Assembly: GCA_944386555.1 (NCBI GenBank) | Contig: CALXBN010000025.1 | Coordinates: forward strand, 1 to 64,000 | Length of the DNA stretch: 64,000 nt | Direction: 5' to 3' | From: an uncultured Ruthenibacterium sp. | GTDB taxonomy: Bacteria > Bacillota > Clostridia > Oscillospirales > Ruminococcaceae | The notes under the pieces: generated by a model | Seen by the model: only the letters and a program-made list of their open reading frames with translations | Databases searched by the model: none | Told to the model about the DNA's origin: nothing | Shown: positions 52,661 through 60,780 of the stretch, in pieces | How the letters are laid out: each line of letters opens with the position of its first letter | Position numbering within the stretch: the first letter of the stretch is position 1 | Made by a program: the position numbers and the translations under genes

Positions 52661-52681
52661 CAGCGCTGAAAAGGAGAGGCT

Positions 52682-53266
52682 ATGAACGACCTGCATAAGC
52701 TGAAATGGCTGCCCTGCGCGGCGGGAGGGCTGATGTGCCTGCTGGGGCTGGGCTGCCTTGTGTGGCCGCAGGCGCTGGCGGGGGTGCTCAGCATCCTGAT
52801 CGGCGCATGTATCCTGGCCTTCGGGCTGGGGCTGCTGGCCGTTGGGCTGGCCGGGCGGCGCAGTATGCCCAATGCCGGCATCCTGCTGGTACAGGGCGGC
52901 GTCAACCTGGCCGTGGGCTGTGTGTTCCTGTTCAACCAGGATGTCTCGGTGGCGTTCCTGGGCCTGCTGCTGGGCATATGGGTGCTGATTCTGGGTGCGC
53001 TGCAGGCCCGGCGCGCTTGGGCCTATCGCCGTTTGGGGCTGCCCTGGAAGGGCAAGGCGGCCAGCGCCGCGCTGCGCGCCGGCTGCGGTGTGCTGGCCCT
53101 GCTGCGGCCCTTTGCAGGGGTGCAGGCCGGGGTCATGCTGTTGGGAGCGGTGCAGCTGATGGTAGGTGCGTCGGTGATTGCCGGCGCCCTGTTTGTGGAC
53201 CGCGCCCTGGGCCAGGACGACAGCCTGGACGAATGGATCGACGATTCTTTCGGCTCCGGCGCCTGA
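52682..53266 (+). CDS. DUF308/HdeD-like membrane protein
   Basis: A 194-residue membrane protein with about six hydrophobic segments in three pairs, resembling the DUF308 repeat of HdeD-type proteins (GGLMCLLGLGCLVWPQALAGVLSILIGA is a typical repeat unit). The C-terminus is acidic (GQDDSLDEWIDDSF) and predicted inside. Function unknown; HdeD is linked to acid stress in E. coli. It starts 22 bp after the lipoprotein gene behind AAAGGAG. Confidence 0.8.
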   Translation: MNDLHKLKWLPCAAGGLMCLLGLGCLVWPQALAGVLSILIGACILAFGLGLLAVGLAGRRSMPNAGILLVQGGVNLAVGCVFLFNQDVSVAFLGLLLGIWVLILGALQARRAWAYRRLGLPWKGKAASAALRAGCGVLALLRPFAGVQAGVMLLGAVQLMVGASVIAGALFVDRALGQDDSLDEWIDDSFGSGA

Positions 53267-53298
53267 GGCCGGCGGCCGTACATCCAAGGGAGGAAGCT

Positions 53299-54033
53299 AT
53301 GGCGGAAAAACAGATCCCTGAGGGGATGGTGGAGAAAAAGATCCCGACGGCCAAGCCGCTGTACGCGGCGGCGGCAGCCTTTTTGCTGGCTGCGGCAGTG
53401 CTGCCGGTGTACAGCCTGTGGGGCCTGCTGCTGTGCGCGGCCCTGGCCGGGCTGGCCTATTGGGGCGGGCGCCGCCTGTGGGGCACGCGCACGGTGCTGG
53501 TGCCGGCGCCGGGGCTGGCGTTCGCCACCGGCGAAAAGGCCCTGGACCAGGTGCTGGCCCGGGCCGAGGCGGACCTCAAGCGCCTGCACCAGCTGAAAGG
53601 GCGCCTGGAGGACCCGGCCCTGGCTGCGGCCGTGGCGCGGATGGAGAGCGCCGGCCATGCCATTCTGGTGCAGGTGTCCAAAGAACCCACCAAGGCAAAA
53701 GGCATCCGCAAATTTGCCGCCTACTATCTGCCCACGGCAGTAAAGGTGCTGTCCGCTTATGCGGAGCTGGCTGCCAGCGGCGCATCCGGTGAAAACGCCC
53801 GGGCGCTGCAGCAGGATGTGGAGCGCAACGCCGATACCATTGCCCGGGCCTTTGAGGCGCAGCTGGACGCTCTGTTTGCCGGACAGGCGCTGGATGTCTC
53901 CAGCGATCTGGACGTGCTGGAGGCCATGGCTGCCGGCGACGGGCTGACCGGCGGTTCCATCGCCGCCGCGCAGGCCGGCGATGGGCCCGCTGACGGCGCG
54001 GACGAACCGCTGAAACCAAAGCTGACGCTGTAA
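53299..54033 (+). CDS. xpaC: XpaC family protein (5-bromo-4-chloroindolyl phosphate hydrolysis)
   Basis: A 244-residue protein with two close membrane segments near the N-terminus (about 20-38 and 40-58), then a cytoplasmic helical domain of the XpaC type (KALDQVLARAEADLKRLHQLKGRL..., ILVQVSKEPTKAKGIRKFAAYYLPTAVKVLSAYAEL), and an acidic tail ending KPKLTL. XpaC proteins are commonly encoded beside telA, as here. The biochemical activity implied by the old family name is not established. The ATG at 53299 follows GGGAGG; the long upstream frame overlaps DUF308 and was rejected. Confidence 0.85.
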   Translation: MAEKQIPEGMVEKKIPTAKPLYAAAAAFLLAAAVLPVYSLWGLLLCAALAGLAYWGGRRLWGTRTVLVPAPGLAFATGEKALDQVLARAEADLKRLHQLKGRLEDPALAAAVARMESAGHAILVQVSKEPTKAKGIRKFAAYYLPTAVKVLSAYAELAASGASGENARALQQDVERNADTIARAFEAQLDALFAGQALDVSSDLDVLEAMAAGDGLTGGSIAAAQAGDGPADGADEPLKPKLTL

Positions 54034-54238
54034 AGGAAGCGCCTTTGCGGCACCCGCCTTGCGCTTTCCGCGCGCCTTTTCCTGTATCTGTTCCCGCAGG
54101 GACGCAATTGGCGGGACAGCCCCGCGGCCGGGTGTGGCTGCAATTGGGGGTAAACGCTAAAACCGACTGGCTGGCCGCGCCGTGGTGCGCGGCCGGCATA
54201 GCCGCCCGTATGAAAAGAAAAGAAAGGAATGAGCCACC

Positions 54239-55402
54239 ATGGAAGAGAAATTGAGCCCGAATTTGACGCTGGAAGAGGCGCCGGCGCCGACTCTGACGCT
54301 GGAAGCGCAGGAACCGGAACCCGCCGCAGCCCCGGTTCAGCAGGAGGAGGCAGCTGCCCCGGAGATGCTGGACGAAAGCAGCCTGAGTGAAGAGGAACGC
54401 CGCCAGGTGGCGGAATTCAGCGAGAAGATCGACCTGAACAATTCCACCCAGGTGCTGCAGTACGGCGCCGCCAGCCAGAAAAAGGTGGCCGATTTCTCTA
54501 CGGCGACCCTGGAAAACATCCGCACCAAGGATCTGGGCGAGGTGGGCGATATGGTGACGGACCTGGTCACCGAACTCAAGGGCTTCGACGCCAGCGCCGA
54601 ACAGCCCAAGGGCATCCTGGGCTTTTTCAAGAAAGTGTCCAACCAGGTGGAGGAGCTGAAAACCCGTTACGCCAAGGCGGAAACCAACGTGGACCGCATT
54701 GAGGGCATGCTGCAGGATCATCAGGTACAGCTGCTGAAGGATATTGCCATGCTGGATAAGATGTACGAGATGAACCTGGTCTACTTCAAGGAGCTGACCA
54801 TGTACATCCTGGCGGGCAAGAAAAAGCTGGAGAAAACCCGCGCCGTGGAACTGCCTGCCCTGGTGGCCAAGGCCAAGGCCTCGGGCCTGCCTGAGGACGC
54901 CCAGGCGGCCAAAGACCTGGAGGACATGTGCACCCGCTTCGAGAAAAAGCTGTATGATCTGGAGCTGACGCGCAACATCTCGGTGCAGATGAGCCCGCAG
55001 ATCCGGCTGATCCAGTCCAACGACACCATGATGGCCGAAAAGATCCAGACCTCCATTGTCAACACCATTCCTCTGTGGAAAAGCCAAATGGTGCTGGCCC
55101 TGGGCCTGGCCCACAGCCAGCAGGCCATTGAAGCGCAGCGCGCAGTGACGGATATGACCAATGAGCTGCTGCGCAAAAATGCCGCAGCGCTGAAACAGGG
55201 CACCATTGAGGCGGCCAAAGAGAGCGAGCGCGGCATTGTGGATATTGAGACCCTGCAGCAGACCAACCGCAGCCTGATCGAGACGCTGGATGAAGTGGTG
55301 AAGATCCAGAACGAGGGCCGCCAGAAGCGCGCTGCCGCAGAGGTGGAGCTGGGCCGTATCGAAGGCGAGCTGAAGGCCAAATTGCTGGAAATGGCACAAT
55401 AA
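54239..55402 (+). CDS. telA: TelA family toxic anion resistance protein
   Basis: A 387-residue TelA-like protein. The N-terminal 55 residues are acidic and Pro/Ala-rich with a repeated L-TLE motif (NLTLEEAPAPTLTLEAQ). The rest is almost all helix with coiled-coil character, including the family blocks KGILGFFKKVSNQVEELKTRYAKAETNVDRI and the LYDLELTRNISVQMSPQIRLIQSND segment. TelA family members are linked to tellurite, cell-wall antibiotic and nisin tolerance. Probably a cytoplasmic or membrane-associated partner of XpaC. It starts after AAAGGAATGAGCC; a 205-bp gap precedes it. Confidence 0.9.
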   Translation: MEEKLSPNLTLEEAPAPTLTLEAQEPEPAAAPVQQEEAAAPEMLDESSLSEEERRQVAEFSEKIDLNNSTQVLQYGAASQKKVADFSTATLENIRTKDLGEVGDMVTDLVTELKGFDASAEQPKGILGFFKKVSNQVEELKTRYAKAETNVDRIEGMLQDHQVQLLKDIAMLDKMYEMNLVYFKELTMYILAGKKKLEKTRAVELPALVAKAKASGLPEDAQAAKDLEDMCTRFEKKLYDLELTRNISVQMSPQIRLIQSNDTMMAEKIQTSIVNTIPLWKSQMVLALGLAHSQQAIEAQRAVTDMTNELLRKNAAALKQGTIEAAKESERGIVDIETLQQTNRSLIETLDEVVKIQNEGRQKRAAAEVELGRIEGELKAKLLEMAQ

Positions 55403-55423
55403 TCCATCCGAAAGGGATCCATT

Positions 55424-55945
55424 ATGAAAAAAAGCATTTGGGATAACCGCGTACTGGGTGCTGCGGTGCTGGCCCTGGCGGTACTGGCCGGGGTGCTGGG
55501 CATCGGCGGGGCAAAGTTGAACGCCGCCGCCCAGGCCGCCGTTACCTATTATGCGGACAACATGTCCGCCGATTTTACAGCCCGGGAAAGTGCGGCCCAG
55601 TCTCTGCTGTCCATTGCGGAAAGCGCCGGCCTGGATACGGCCGATGCGGCTGCAGCCCTGCAGGCCAGCCAGCAGGCCCAGACGCCGGCCGGCCGGTATG
55701 AAGCGGGCCTGGCCCTGGCCACTCAGGTGGGCCTTTTGTACAACGCCCTGCCGGCAGATACCCGGGACGCCGCCGGTTCGGCTGCCCAGATGGCATGGAG
55801 TGAATTTACCAGCCGCACGGCTATTTTGAACCGCGCCGTGCCCGCATACAACCAGCTGGCCCGGGACGCCGCAGAAAAGGCATCCGGATTTCCGGCCAGC
55901 CTGATCGCTGCGGTGTGCGGCATCCATACGGAGGAGATGGTATGA
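55424..55945 (+). CDS. Divergent LemA-like protein
   Basis: A 173-residue protein with one N-terminal membrane segment (about 10-30) and a helical outer part. The C-terminal stretch FTSRTAILNRAVPAYNQLARDAAEKASGFPASLIAAVCG keeps the LemA pattern of two YN-containing helices ending in a Phe-Pro turn, although the N-terminal LemA sequence is weak. Its place just before a TPM-domain gene, with ATGA overlap, also supports LemA, since the two are regular neighbours. Function unknown. Confidence 0.65.
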   Translation: MKKSIWDNRVLGAAVLALAVLAGVLGIGGAKLNAAAQAAVTYYADNMSADFTARESAAQSLLSIAESAGLDTADAAAALQASQQAQTPAGRYEAGLALATQVGLLYNALPADTRDAAGSAAQMAWSEFTSRTAILNRAVPAYNQLARDAAEKASGFPASLIAAVCGIHTEEMV

Positions 55946-56886
55946 GCATTTGCAAGCGCCTGGCCGCTTTGGCTGCAGCTCTGTGCCTGTCGGCGAGCCT
56001 GGCCGTGCCCGCCCTGGCGGATGTGGTGCAGCCCACTGCGGATTTTTATGTGGCCGACTACGCCGATGTGCTGTCGGATTCTACAGAGCGTGATATTGTT
56101 GAAAAAAATGACTATCTGTATTATGAAAGCGGCGCGCAAATCGTAGTGGTAACGGTGCAGGATACCGGCGGCGTGACGCTGGAGGAGTACGGGTACCAGC
56201 TGGCCAACAGCTGGGGCATCGGCTCGGCGGAAAAGGACAACGGCGTGCTGCTGCTGCTGTCCATCGGCGGGCAGGATTATCAGTGTATGCAGGGGGCGGG
56301 GCTGGAGGACCAGCTGCCTACGTCTACACTCAGCCGCATTCTGCAGGATGATCTGGAGCCGGATTTCGCCGCCGGCGATTATGATGCCGGTGTGCAAAAA
56401 ACCTTCAGCGCCCTGTATGGGCAGGTGTGCGGTATTTACGGGCTGGATCCGGCTGCGGCAGCGGATTTTGACGCCTCGGCGGCGCTGCCACCGCAGCAGG
56501 ACCGGCAGGAGAGCGGTTCCGGTGCGCTGTCCGTGATCATGACAGCGGTTGGCGCCATTGTGTTCCTGGCGCTGGTGATCGTACTGATCGCGGCTCTCAG
56601 CGGGGCGTCCCGCCGGCGATACGGCGGTCCGTCCTACGGCGGCAGCGGCTTTTTCACCGGTATGATGGTGGGCAATGCCCTGGGTTCCCGCCGGAGGCGG
56701 CGTCCGCCGCCTCCTCCGGGCCCGTTCGGCGGCCCGCCGCCCCGCGGCCCGCGGCCTCCGCGCCCGCCCCGCTCCGGCGGCGGCTTCTTCCGCAGTGGCG
56801 GCGGCGGTTCTTTCCGCTCCGGCGGCAGTTTCCGCGGCGGCGGGGGCGGCGGTTTCCGCGGCGGCGGTGCCGGCAGGGGACATTGA
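55942..56886 (+). CDS. TPM domain protein (YgcG-like) with Gly/Arg-rich tail
   Basis: A 314-residue protein. A signal peptide (1-26) precedes a TPM domain (about 30-165; FYVADYADVLSDSTERDIVEKN, IVVVTVQDTGGVTLEEYGYQLANSWGIG, NGVLLLLSIGGQDY). A membrane segment lies at about 198-222. The last 90 residues are inside and rich in Gly, Arg, Pro and Ser-Phe repeats, the usual YgcG-type tail. TPM proteins are implicated in membrane protein quality control, e.g. photosystem repair in plants. It starts inside the LemA-like stop codon with GGAGGAG upstream. Confidence 0.88.
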   Translation: MSICKRLAALAAALCLSASLAVPALADVVQPTADFYVADYADVLSDSTERDIVEKNDYLYYESGAQIVVVTVQDTGGVTLEEYGYQLANSWGIGSAEKDNGVLLLLSIGGQDYQCMQGAGLEDQLPTSTLSRILQDDLEPDFAAGDYDAGVQKTFSALYGQVCGIYGLDPAAAADFDASAALPPQQDRQESGSGALSVIMTAVGAIVFLALVIVLIAALSGASRRRYGGPSYGGSGFFTGMMVGNALGSRRRRRPPPPPGPFGGPPPRGPRPPRPPRSGGGFFRSGGGGSFRSGGSFRGGGGGGFRGGGAGRGH

Positions 56887-57027
56887 TCCAATCGAGCGAT
56901 GGGCCGGGCACTGATCGCCGCATGGCGTCCAGCCGCCTCTGGGGTGTGGCCCTGCTGCGGCTATACGCGGATGCGGGTGTGCGCTGACGGCTCCGGAACC
57001 CGGATTGAAAGCTTTTCATGAATTCCC

Positions 57028-57060
57028 AAAAGGGGGGCTTTTTCAAAAGCCCCCCTTTTT
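57028..57060. terminator. Bidirectional terminator between the TPM and GNAT genes
   Basis: The hairpin around AAGGGGGGCTTTT (57030-57042) and AAAAGCCCCCCTT (57045-57057) is A-rich before and T-rich after. Confidence 0.9.
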
Positions 57061-57063
57061 ATG

Positions 57064-57597
57064 TCATAACAGGTATTCAAGCTGGCAATCGAACGGCTCC
57101 TGCTCGATATGGCGCTTTTCACGTTCCAGCGCCGCAACGCATCCCATGGATCGGTAAAACGCCTGGGTCTCAACGGCCGAATGAGCCGATATATATAACT
57201 TTTTCGCACCGGCCTTTCTGGCATATCTTTTGGCGGCTTCAAACAGATTCCTGCCAATTCCAAGCCCGCGCATCTCCTGCGAGACATGGATGCTTGTCAA
57301 ATCCGCATATTGTTTTTCGCTTCCGAACAATGTGCTTTCAACCGAGACAAATCCTTTGAGCTGATTGCCCGCGAATGCGCCGTGCAGCAGCCCGCCCGTC
57401 TGAAGGGTGTTCTTCAGGCACTGTACAAGAAAGATCCGGTCCATCTCGTCCCAATCGTCAATAAAAGGGTCGCTTTGAATGACCCATGCCCCGTTGACGA
57501 TGCGCCAGCAATCCGTGACGACCTGGGTGCGCGTAAACGCTGAAAAAAGCTCCGTGCTGAGATCGGAATAAGCAATGTCCCGATATTGAATTTCCAT
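57064..57597 (-). CDS. GNAT family N-acetyltransferase
   Basis: A 177-residue GNAT acetyltransferase. The acetyl-CoA-binding motif A is SQEMRGLGIGRNLFEAAKRYA (about 105-125), preceded by the beta strand YADLTSIHV and followed by LYISAHSAVETQAFYRSMGCV. The N-terminal 70 residues differ from common GNAT proteins and may set the substrate, which is unknown. Base composition is lower in GC than neighbours, suggesting recent acquisition. Start chosen at 57597 (MEIQYRDI); ATG 57606 is possible. Confidence 0.85.
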   Translation of the reverse strand: MEIQYRDIAYSDLSTELFSAFTRTQVVTDCWRIVNGAWVIQSDPFIDDWDEMDRIFLVQCLKNTLQTGGLLHGAFAGNQLKGFVSVESTLFGSEKQYADLTSIHVSQEMRGLGIGRNLFEAAKRYARKAGAKKLYISAHSAVETQAFYRSMGCVAALEREKRHIEQEPFDCQLEYLL

Positions 57598-57667
57598 CCT
57601 CACCATCCCCCGAGGCTGTCGGCTGAAGCCCGGCCTGCCGGAGGAATGCCGGGCCTTGCGGTTTTTG

Positions 57668-58441
57668 TCATACATGCCCTGCCGTGCGGCGATAGACTGC
57701 CATCAGGCCGTCCAGCAGCAGCGTGGGCACATGGCGGATGGCATGGCGGCAGTAGGGTACGATCAGCCCTGCTGCGCCGCCGCAGGCCAGCACCGTGGCC
57801 GGGCCGCCCAGTTCTTCCTCAAAGCGGTCCAGCATACCGTCCAGCATACTGGCGGTACCCAGCACCATGCCGCTTTGCATGCTTTCCACGGTGTTTTTTC
57901 CAATGGCATGGCGCGGTGCGCGCAGGGCCACGCCGCCCAGCTGGCTGGCACCGGATACCAGGGCGTTCAGGCTCAGGAACACGCCGGGCATAATACTGAC
58001 ACCCTGTATCCGTCCCTGGGCGTCAATGGCTGTCAGCTTGGTGGCGGTGCCCAGGTCCAGCACAATGGCCGGCAGCGGATAGCCCTCCTTGGCACCGATG
58101 GCCCCGGCCAGCAGGTCGGCCCCCAGCTCGGCAGGGTTGTGGATGCACACTTCCATGCCGGTGTCGATATCCGGGCCCAGCACCAGGGGCGTTACATCCG
58201 TCAGGTGGGCCAGAGCCCGGGCAACGGTGTCGGTGATGGGCGGCACCACGCTGGACAGCACAATGCCTTTGATGGCCGCCGGCGCCACGCCGTACAGATC
58301 CAGGATCCCCCGCAGCTGCAGGGCGTACTGGTCGGCCTCCAGGGCTTTTTCGGTGGACAGGCGGGAGCTGAATACCAGCGCCTGCCCCTCATAGCCTCCC
58401 AGCACAATATTGGTGTTGCCGATGTCCACAGCCAGAATCAT
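57668..58441 (-). CDS. coaX: Type III pantothenate kinase
   Basis: First step of coenzyme A synthesis from pantothenate. The 257 residues start MILAVDIGNTNIVLGGY with the phosphate-1 motif, contain PLVLGPDIDTGMEV, the NPAELGADLLAGAIGAKEGY segment, VLDLGTATKLTAID (phosphate-2) and GGVALRAPRHAIGKNTVESMQSG, all typical of CoaX. The type III enzyme is not feedback-inhibited by CoA in relatives. The ATG at 58441 follows AAAGGG by about 10 nt; the frame upstream belongs to noncoding sequence. Confidence 0.94.
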   Translation of the reverse strand: MILAVDIGNTNIVLGGYEGQALVFSSRLSTEKALEADQYALQLRGILDLYGVAPAAIKGIVLSSVVPPITDTVARALAHLTDVTPLVLGPDIDTGMEVCIHNPAELGADLLAGAIGAKEGYPLPAIVLDLGTATKLTAIDAQGRIQGVSIMPGVFLSLNALVSGASQLGGVALRAPRHAIGKNTVESMQSGMVLGTASMLDGMLDRFEEELGGPATVLACGGAAGLIVPYCRHAIRHVPTLLLDGLMAVYRRTAGHV

Positions 58442-58573
58442 AGCGCGCACGCCCTTTCGTTTTCTCTCATGCCCATTATAATGGAGAAACCTGCCGCTGG
58501 CAAGGGATATTCCGCATCGGGCCAACATACAATGGAGCAAAGCCTTTGATGGATACGGAAGGAGACATGCGGC

Positions 58574-59263
58574 ATGTTTGTGATGACCTTGAATAAGAGC
58601 GGCCTGAAAAAGCTGGCCGCCGTAGGCGTGTGCGCCCTGGCCCTGGCAGCGGGTGCGGTAGGGCTGAACCTGTTGGAGGATGACGCGGCGGCCGCCGCTG
58701 CAGCGCCCGCCAGCGTGGCCGGCCAGCAGATCACCGGCGCGGAGGACCTGCGCACCTTTCTGGCCGGATACGGCCTGGAGGTGGACCCTACGGCCGCCCA
58801 GGTGAGCACAGTGAAGGTGCCCCGCAAGTGGGACGACAGCTTTGAGGCGTTCCATGCCGTGGTAGAGCAGAGCGGCCTGAGCCTGAAAAAGTGCAGGGGC
58901 AAAGAGGTGGACAAATGGATGGTGCCCCTGCCCGGCCAGAGTACCGACACCGCCCAGGTGTACGCTGTGGTGCTGGTGTATAAAAATGAAGCCCGCGGCG
59001 CGTACCTGCTGGAAGAGCCCTCGGGTGAAGTACGTTCCCTGACACCGACCCAGGCCGCCGCCGCACCTGCCCAGGATACCGTTTTAGCCGCAGCCCAAAG
59101 CGCTGCCCAGGCGGCCGCCCAGACGGCGGAGGAAGCGGCGACAGGAGCCCCGGCATCTTCAGCAGCCCCTGCGGCTTCCTCCCAGCCCGCGGGCACTGCC
59201 GCAGATGCGGGGGCGCCGGCAGAGGTCACCGCTGCAGAGGCAGGCGCTGTACCGGTAGAATGA
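58574..59263 (+). CDS. DUF4830 domain protein with Ala-rich tail
   Basis: A 229-residue exported or membrane-anchored protein. An N-terminal hydrophobic segment (about 14-33) is followed by a DUF4830-like domain (about 50-155; ITGAEDLRTFLAGYGLEVDPTAAQVSTVKVPRKWDDSFEAFHAV, LLEEPSGEVRSL). The last 70 residues are Ala/Pro/Ser-rich and probably disordered. Function unknown. GGAAGGAG precedes the ATG by about 9 nt. It is transcribed away from coaX. Confidence 0.72.
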   Translation: MFVMTLNKSGLKKLAAVGVCALALAAGAVGLNLLEDDAAAAAAAPASVAGQQITGAEDLRTFLAGYGLEVDPTAAQVSTVKVPRKWDDSFEAFHAVVEQSGLSLKKCRGKEVDKWMVPLPGQSTDTAQVYAVVLVYKNEARGAYLLEEPSGEVRSLTPTQAAAAPAQDTVLAAAQSAAQAAAQTAEEAATGAPASSAAPAASSQPAGTAADAGAPAEVTAAEAGAVPVE

Positions 59264-59519
59264 TCCTGACATCCTGCAAGGATTTGGGGGAGGAATTCGG
59301 CAAAGGGCTTCGGCCGGACAGAACTGCGCCTGCCGCGGGCCTTCGGCCATGGCGCGCCGCTTTTGGCCGCCACGCCGGCTGCCGCTGTGTGCGGCTGGGA
59401 GAAAAGGCCTTGCCGGCCGCCTTTTTCGAAAACCGATGCTTTCGCTTTTGGCCTTTTGCGGGTTTTCGCCGTTCGATGGTTCGCCTTTTATGCGGGGGGT
59501 TATCCCTTTGCGCCCGGGG
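59264..59519. other. Gap without recognisable gene
   Basis: Low-information sequence between the DUF4830 gene and the terminator at 59520. Three frames are partly open but none has a ribosome site or known motif. It may be decayed sequence. Confidence 0.45.
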
Positions 59520-59549
59520 CAGGGGGGCTTATACGCTCCCCTGTTTTTT
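59520..59549 (+). terminator. Terminator downstream of the DUF4830 gene
   Basis: A 9-bp stem (59520-59528 with 59535-59543, one G-U pair), 6-nt loop and T6. It lies about 257 bp after the stop codon, leaving a long untranslated tail. Confidence 0.75.
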
Positions 59550-59736
59550 GATATTCCCTTTCCGGGGCGGAATCTGCATCGGCCCGAATAAAATACGGTT
59601 CCAAGGGCCTGCAAGTGCGCGGCACCGCGCCCGGATGGATAAAAAGGCAGCGGCCGGCATCTTTTTCAAACCGTTCGGGCAGATGGAGCCGCTCCATGCC
59701 GGATCAGCCCCCGCTCTTTTCATATAGGGTGTTTTG

Positions 59737-59745
59737 TGATATAAT
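59737..59745 (+). promoter_or_regulatory. Extended -10 promoter for the pseudouridine synthase gene
   Basis: TGATATAAT (59737-59745) is an extended -10 box. The -35 region (TTTCAT at 59718) is poor. Confidence 0.6.
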
Positions 59746-59810
59746 AACTGTAATTATGCCGCGGGACAGGCTGGGCGCCGGCTCTGTGGTGCGGGGAAGG
59801 GAGGCAGGCT

Positions 59811-60518
59811 GTGCGGCTGGATCAATATCTGGCCCGGGCGGTACCGTGCAGCCGGGCGGATGCCAAAAAGATTCTGCGGGCCGGCCGGGTGCAGCTGGGC
59901 GGTACGGTGTGCCGGGATGCCGGGGCCTTTGTGGCGCAGGGGGACGCCGTGGCCATGGACGGCGTGCTGCTGACAGTGCAGGAACATGTATATATCATGC
60001 TGGACAAACCGGCCGGCGTTGTCAGCGCCAGCCGGGACGGCCGGGATGTCACCGTGGTAGACCTGGTGAGCCGGGCCTATCCCCGGCGCAGCCTGTTCCC
60101 GGCTGGCAGGCTGGATAAGGACAGCACCGGTTTTGTGCTGGTGACGGACGACGGCATTCTGGCCCACCGGCTGCTGGCGCCCCGGCGCCATGTGCCCAAA
60201 ACCTATCGTGTGCGGCTTGACTGCCCCGTTACAGCGGTTATGGCTGCGGGCTTTGCCGCGGGGGTCACTCTGGCCGATGGACAGCGCCTGGCCCCGGCCC
60301 TGCTGCGGGCCGGCCCCGCCCCCTGCGAGGCCGAGGTAGTGCTTACCCAGGGGGTGTATCATCAGATCAAACGGATGTTTGGCACCTTCGGCGCGGGCGT
60401 TGCGGAGCTGCGGCGGGTGGCCATCGGCGGGCTGCAGCTGGACGAAGGGCTGGGCCCCGGCGGCTTTCGGGAACTGGGCCCCGGCGAGGTGGCCCGGATG
60501 CTGGGAGAAGGGCAGTAG
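59811..60518 (+). CDS. RsuA-family pseudouridine synthase
   Basis: A 235-residue rRNA pseudouridine synthase. An S4 RNA-binding domain (about 1-60; MRLDQYLARAVPCSRADAKKILRAGRVQLGG) is followed by the catalytic domain with YIMLDKPAGVVSA and the active aspartate in FPAGRLDKDSTGFVLVTDDG (about 97-116), then PKTYRV and EVVLTQGVYHQIKRMF. It probably modifies 16S (or 23S) rRNA. The GTG at 59811 follows GGGAGG. Single gene. Confidence 0.93.
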   Translation: MRLDQYLARAVPCSRADAKKILRAGRVQLGGTVCRDAGAFVAQGDAVAMDGVLLTVQEHVYIMLDKPAGVVSASRDGRDVTVVDLVSRAYPRRSLFPAGRLDKDSTGFVLVTDDGILAHRLLAPRRHVPKTYRVRLDCPVTAVMAAGFAAGVTLADGQRLAPALLRAGPAPCEAEVVLTQGVYHQIKRMFGTFGAGVAELRRVAIGGLQLDEGLGPGGFRELGPGEVARMLGEGQ

Positions 60519-60661
60519 ACGGCCATGGATTCACAGTTCCTTCAAATTTTGCACACAGTTGTCGTGTATCATGGAAACCGGCCCCGGGCACGCCGGATGG
60601 CGCCTGGAAAAATCTTTTCCCATATTACACAATAAACGGGCAAAATTTTTGGCGAAAACTG

Positions 60662-60690
60662 TTGCATTGAACAGAAGATTTGTGTAAAAT
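60662..60690 (+). promoter_or_regulatory. Sigma-A promoter for the CdaR/PucR-type regulator
   Basis: TTGCAT (60662-60667), 17-bp spacer, TAAAAT (60685-60690), about 90 bp before the start codon. Confidence 0.8.
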
Positions 60691-60721
60691 AGAAAATAAC
60701 GTGGCATGGAATTTGTCTAAA

Positions 60722-60766
60722 TTGTCAGAAGGCCGCAGGCCTTGTGCAAGATCTTTTGTCAGAAGG
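60722..60766 (+). repeat. 11-bp direct repeat in the leader of the regulator gene
   Basis: TTGTCAGAAGG occurs at 60722-60732 and again at 60756-60766, 34 bp apart, between the promoter and the start codon. It could be an operator or an RNA element. Confidence 0.4.
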
Positions 60767-60780
60767 GAAAAGGAGAAGTT

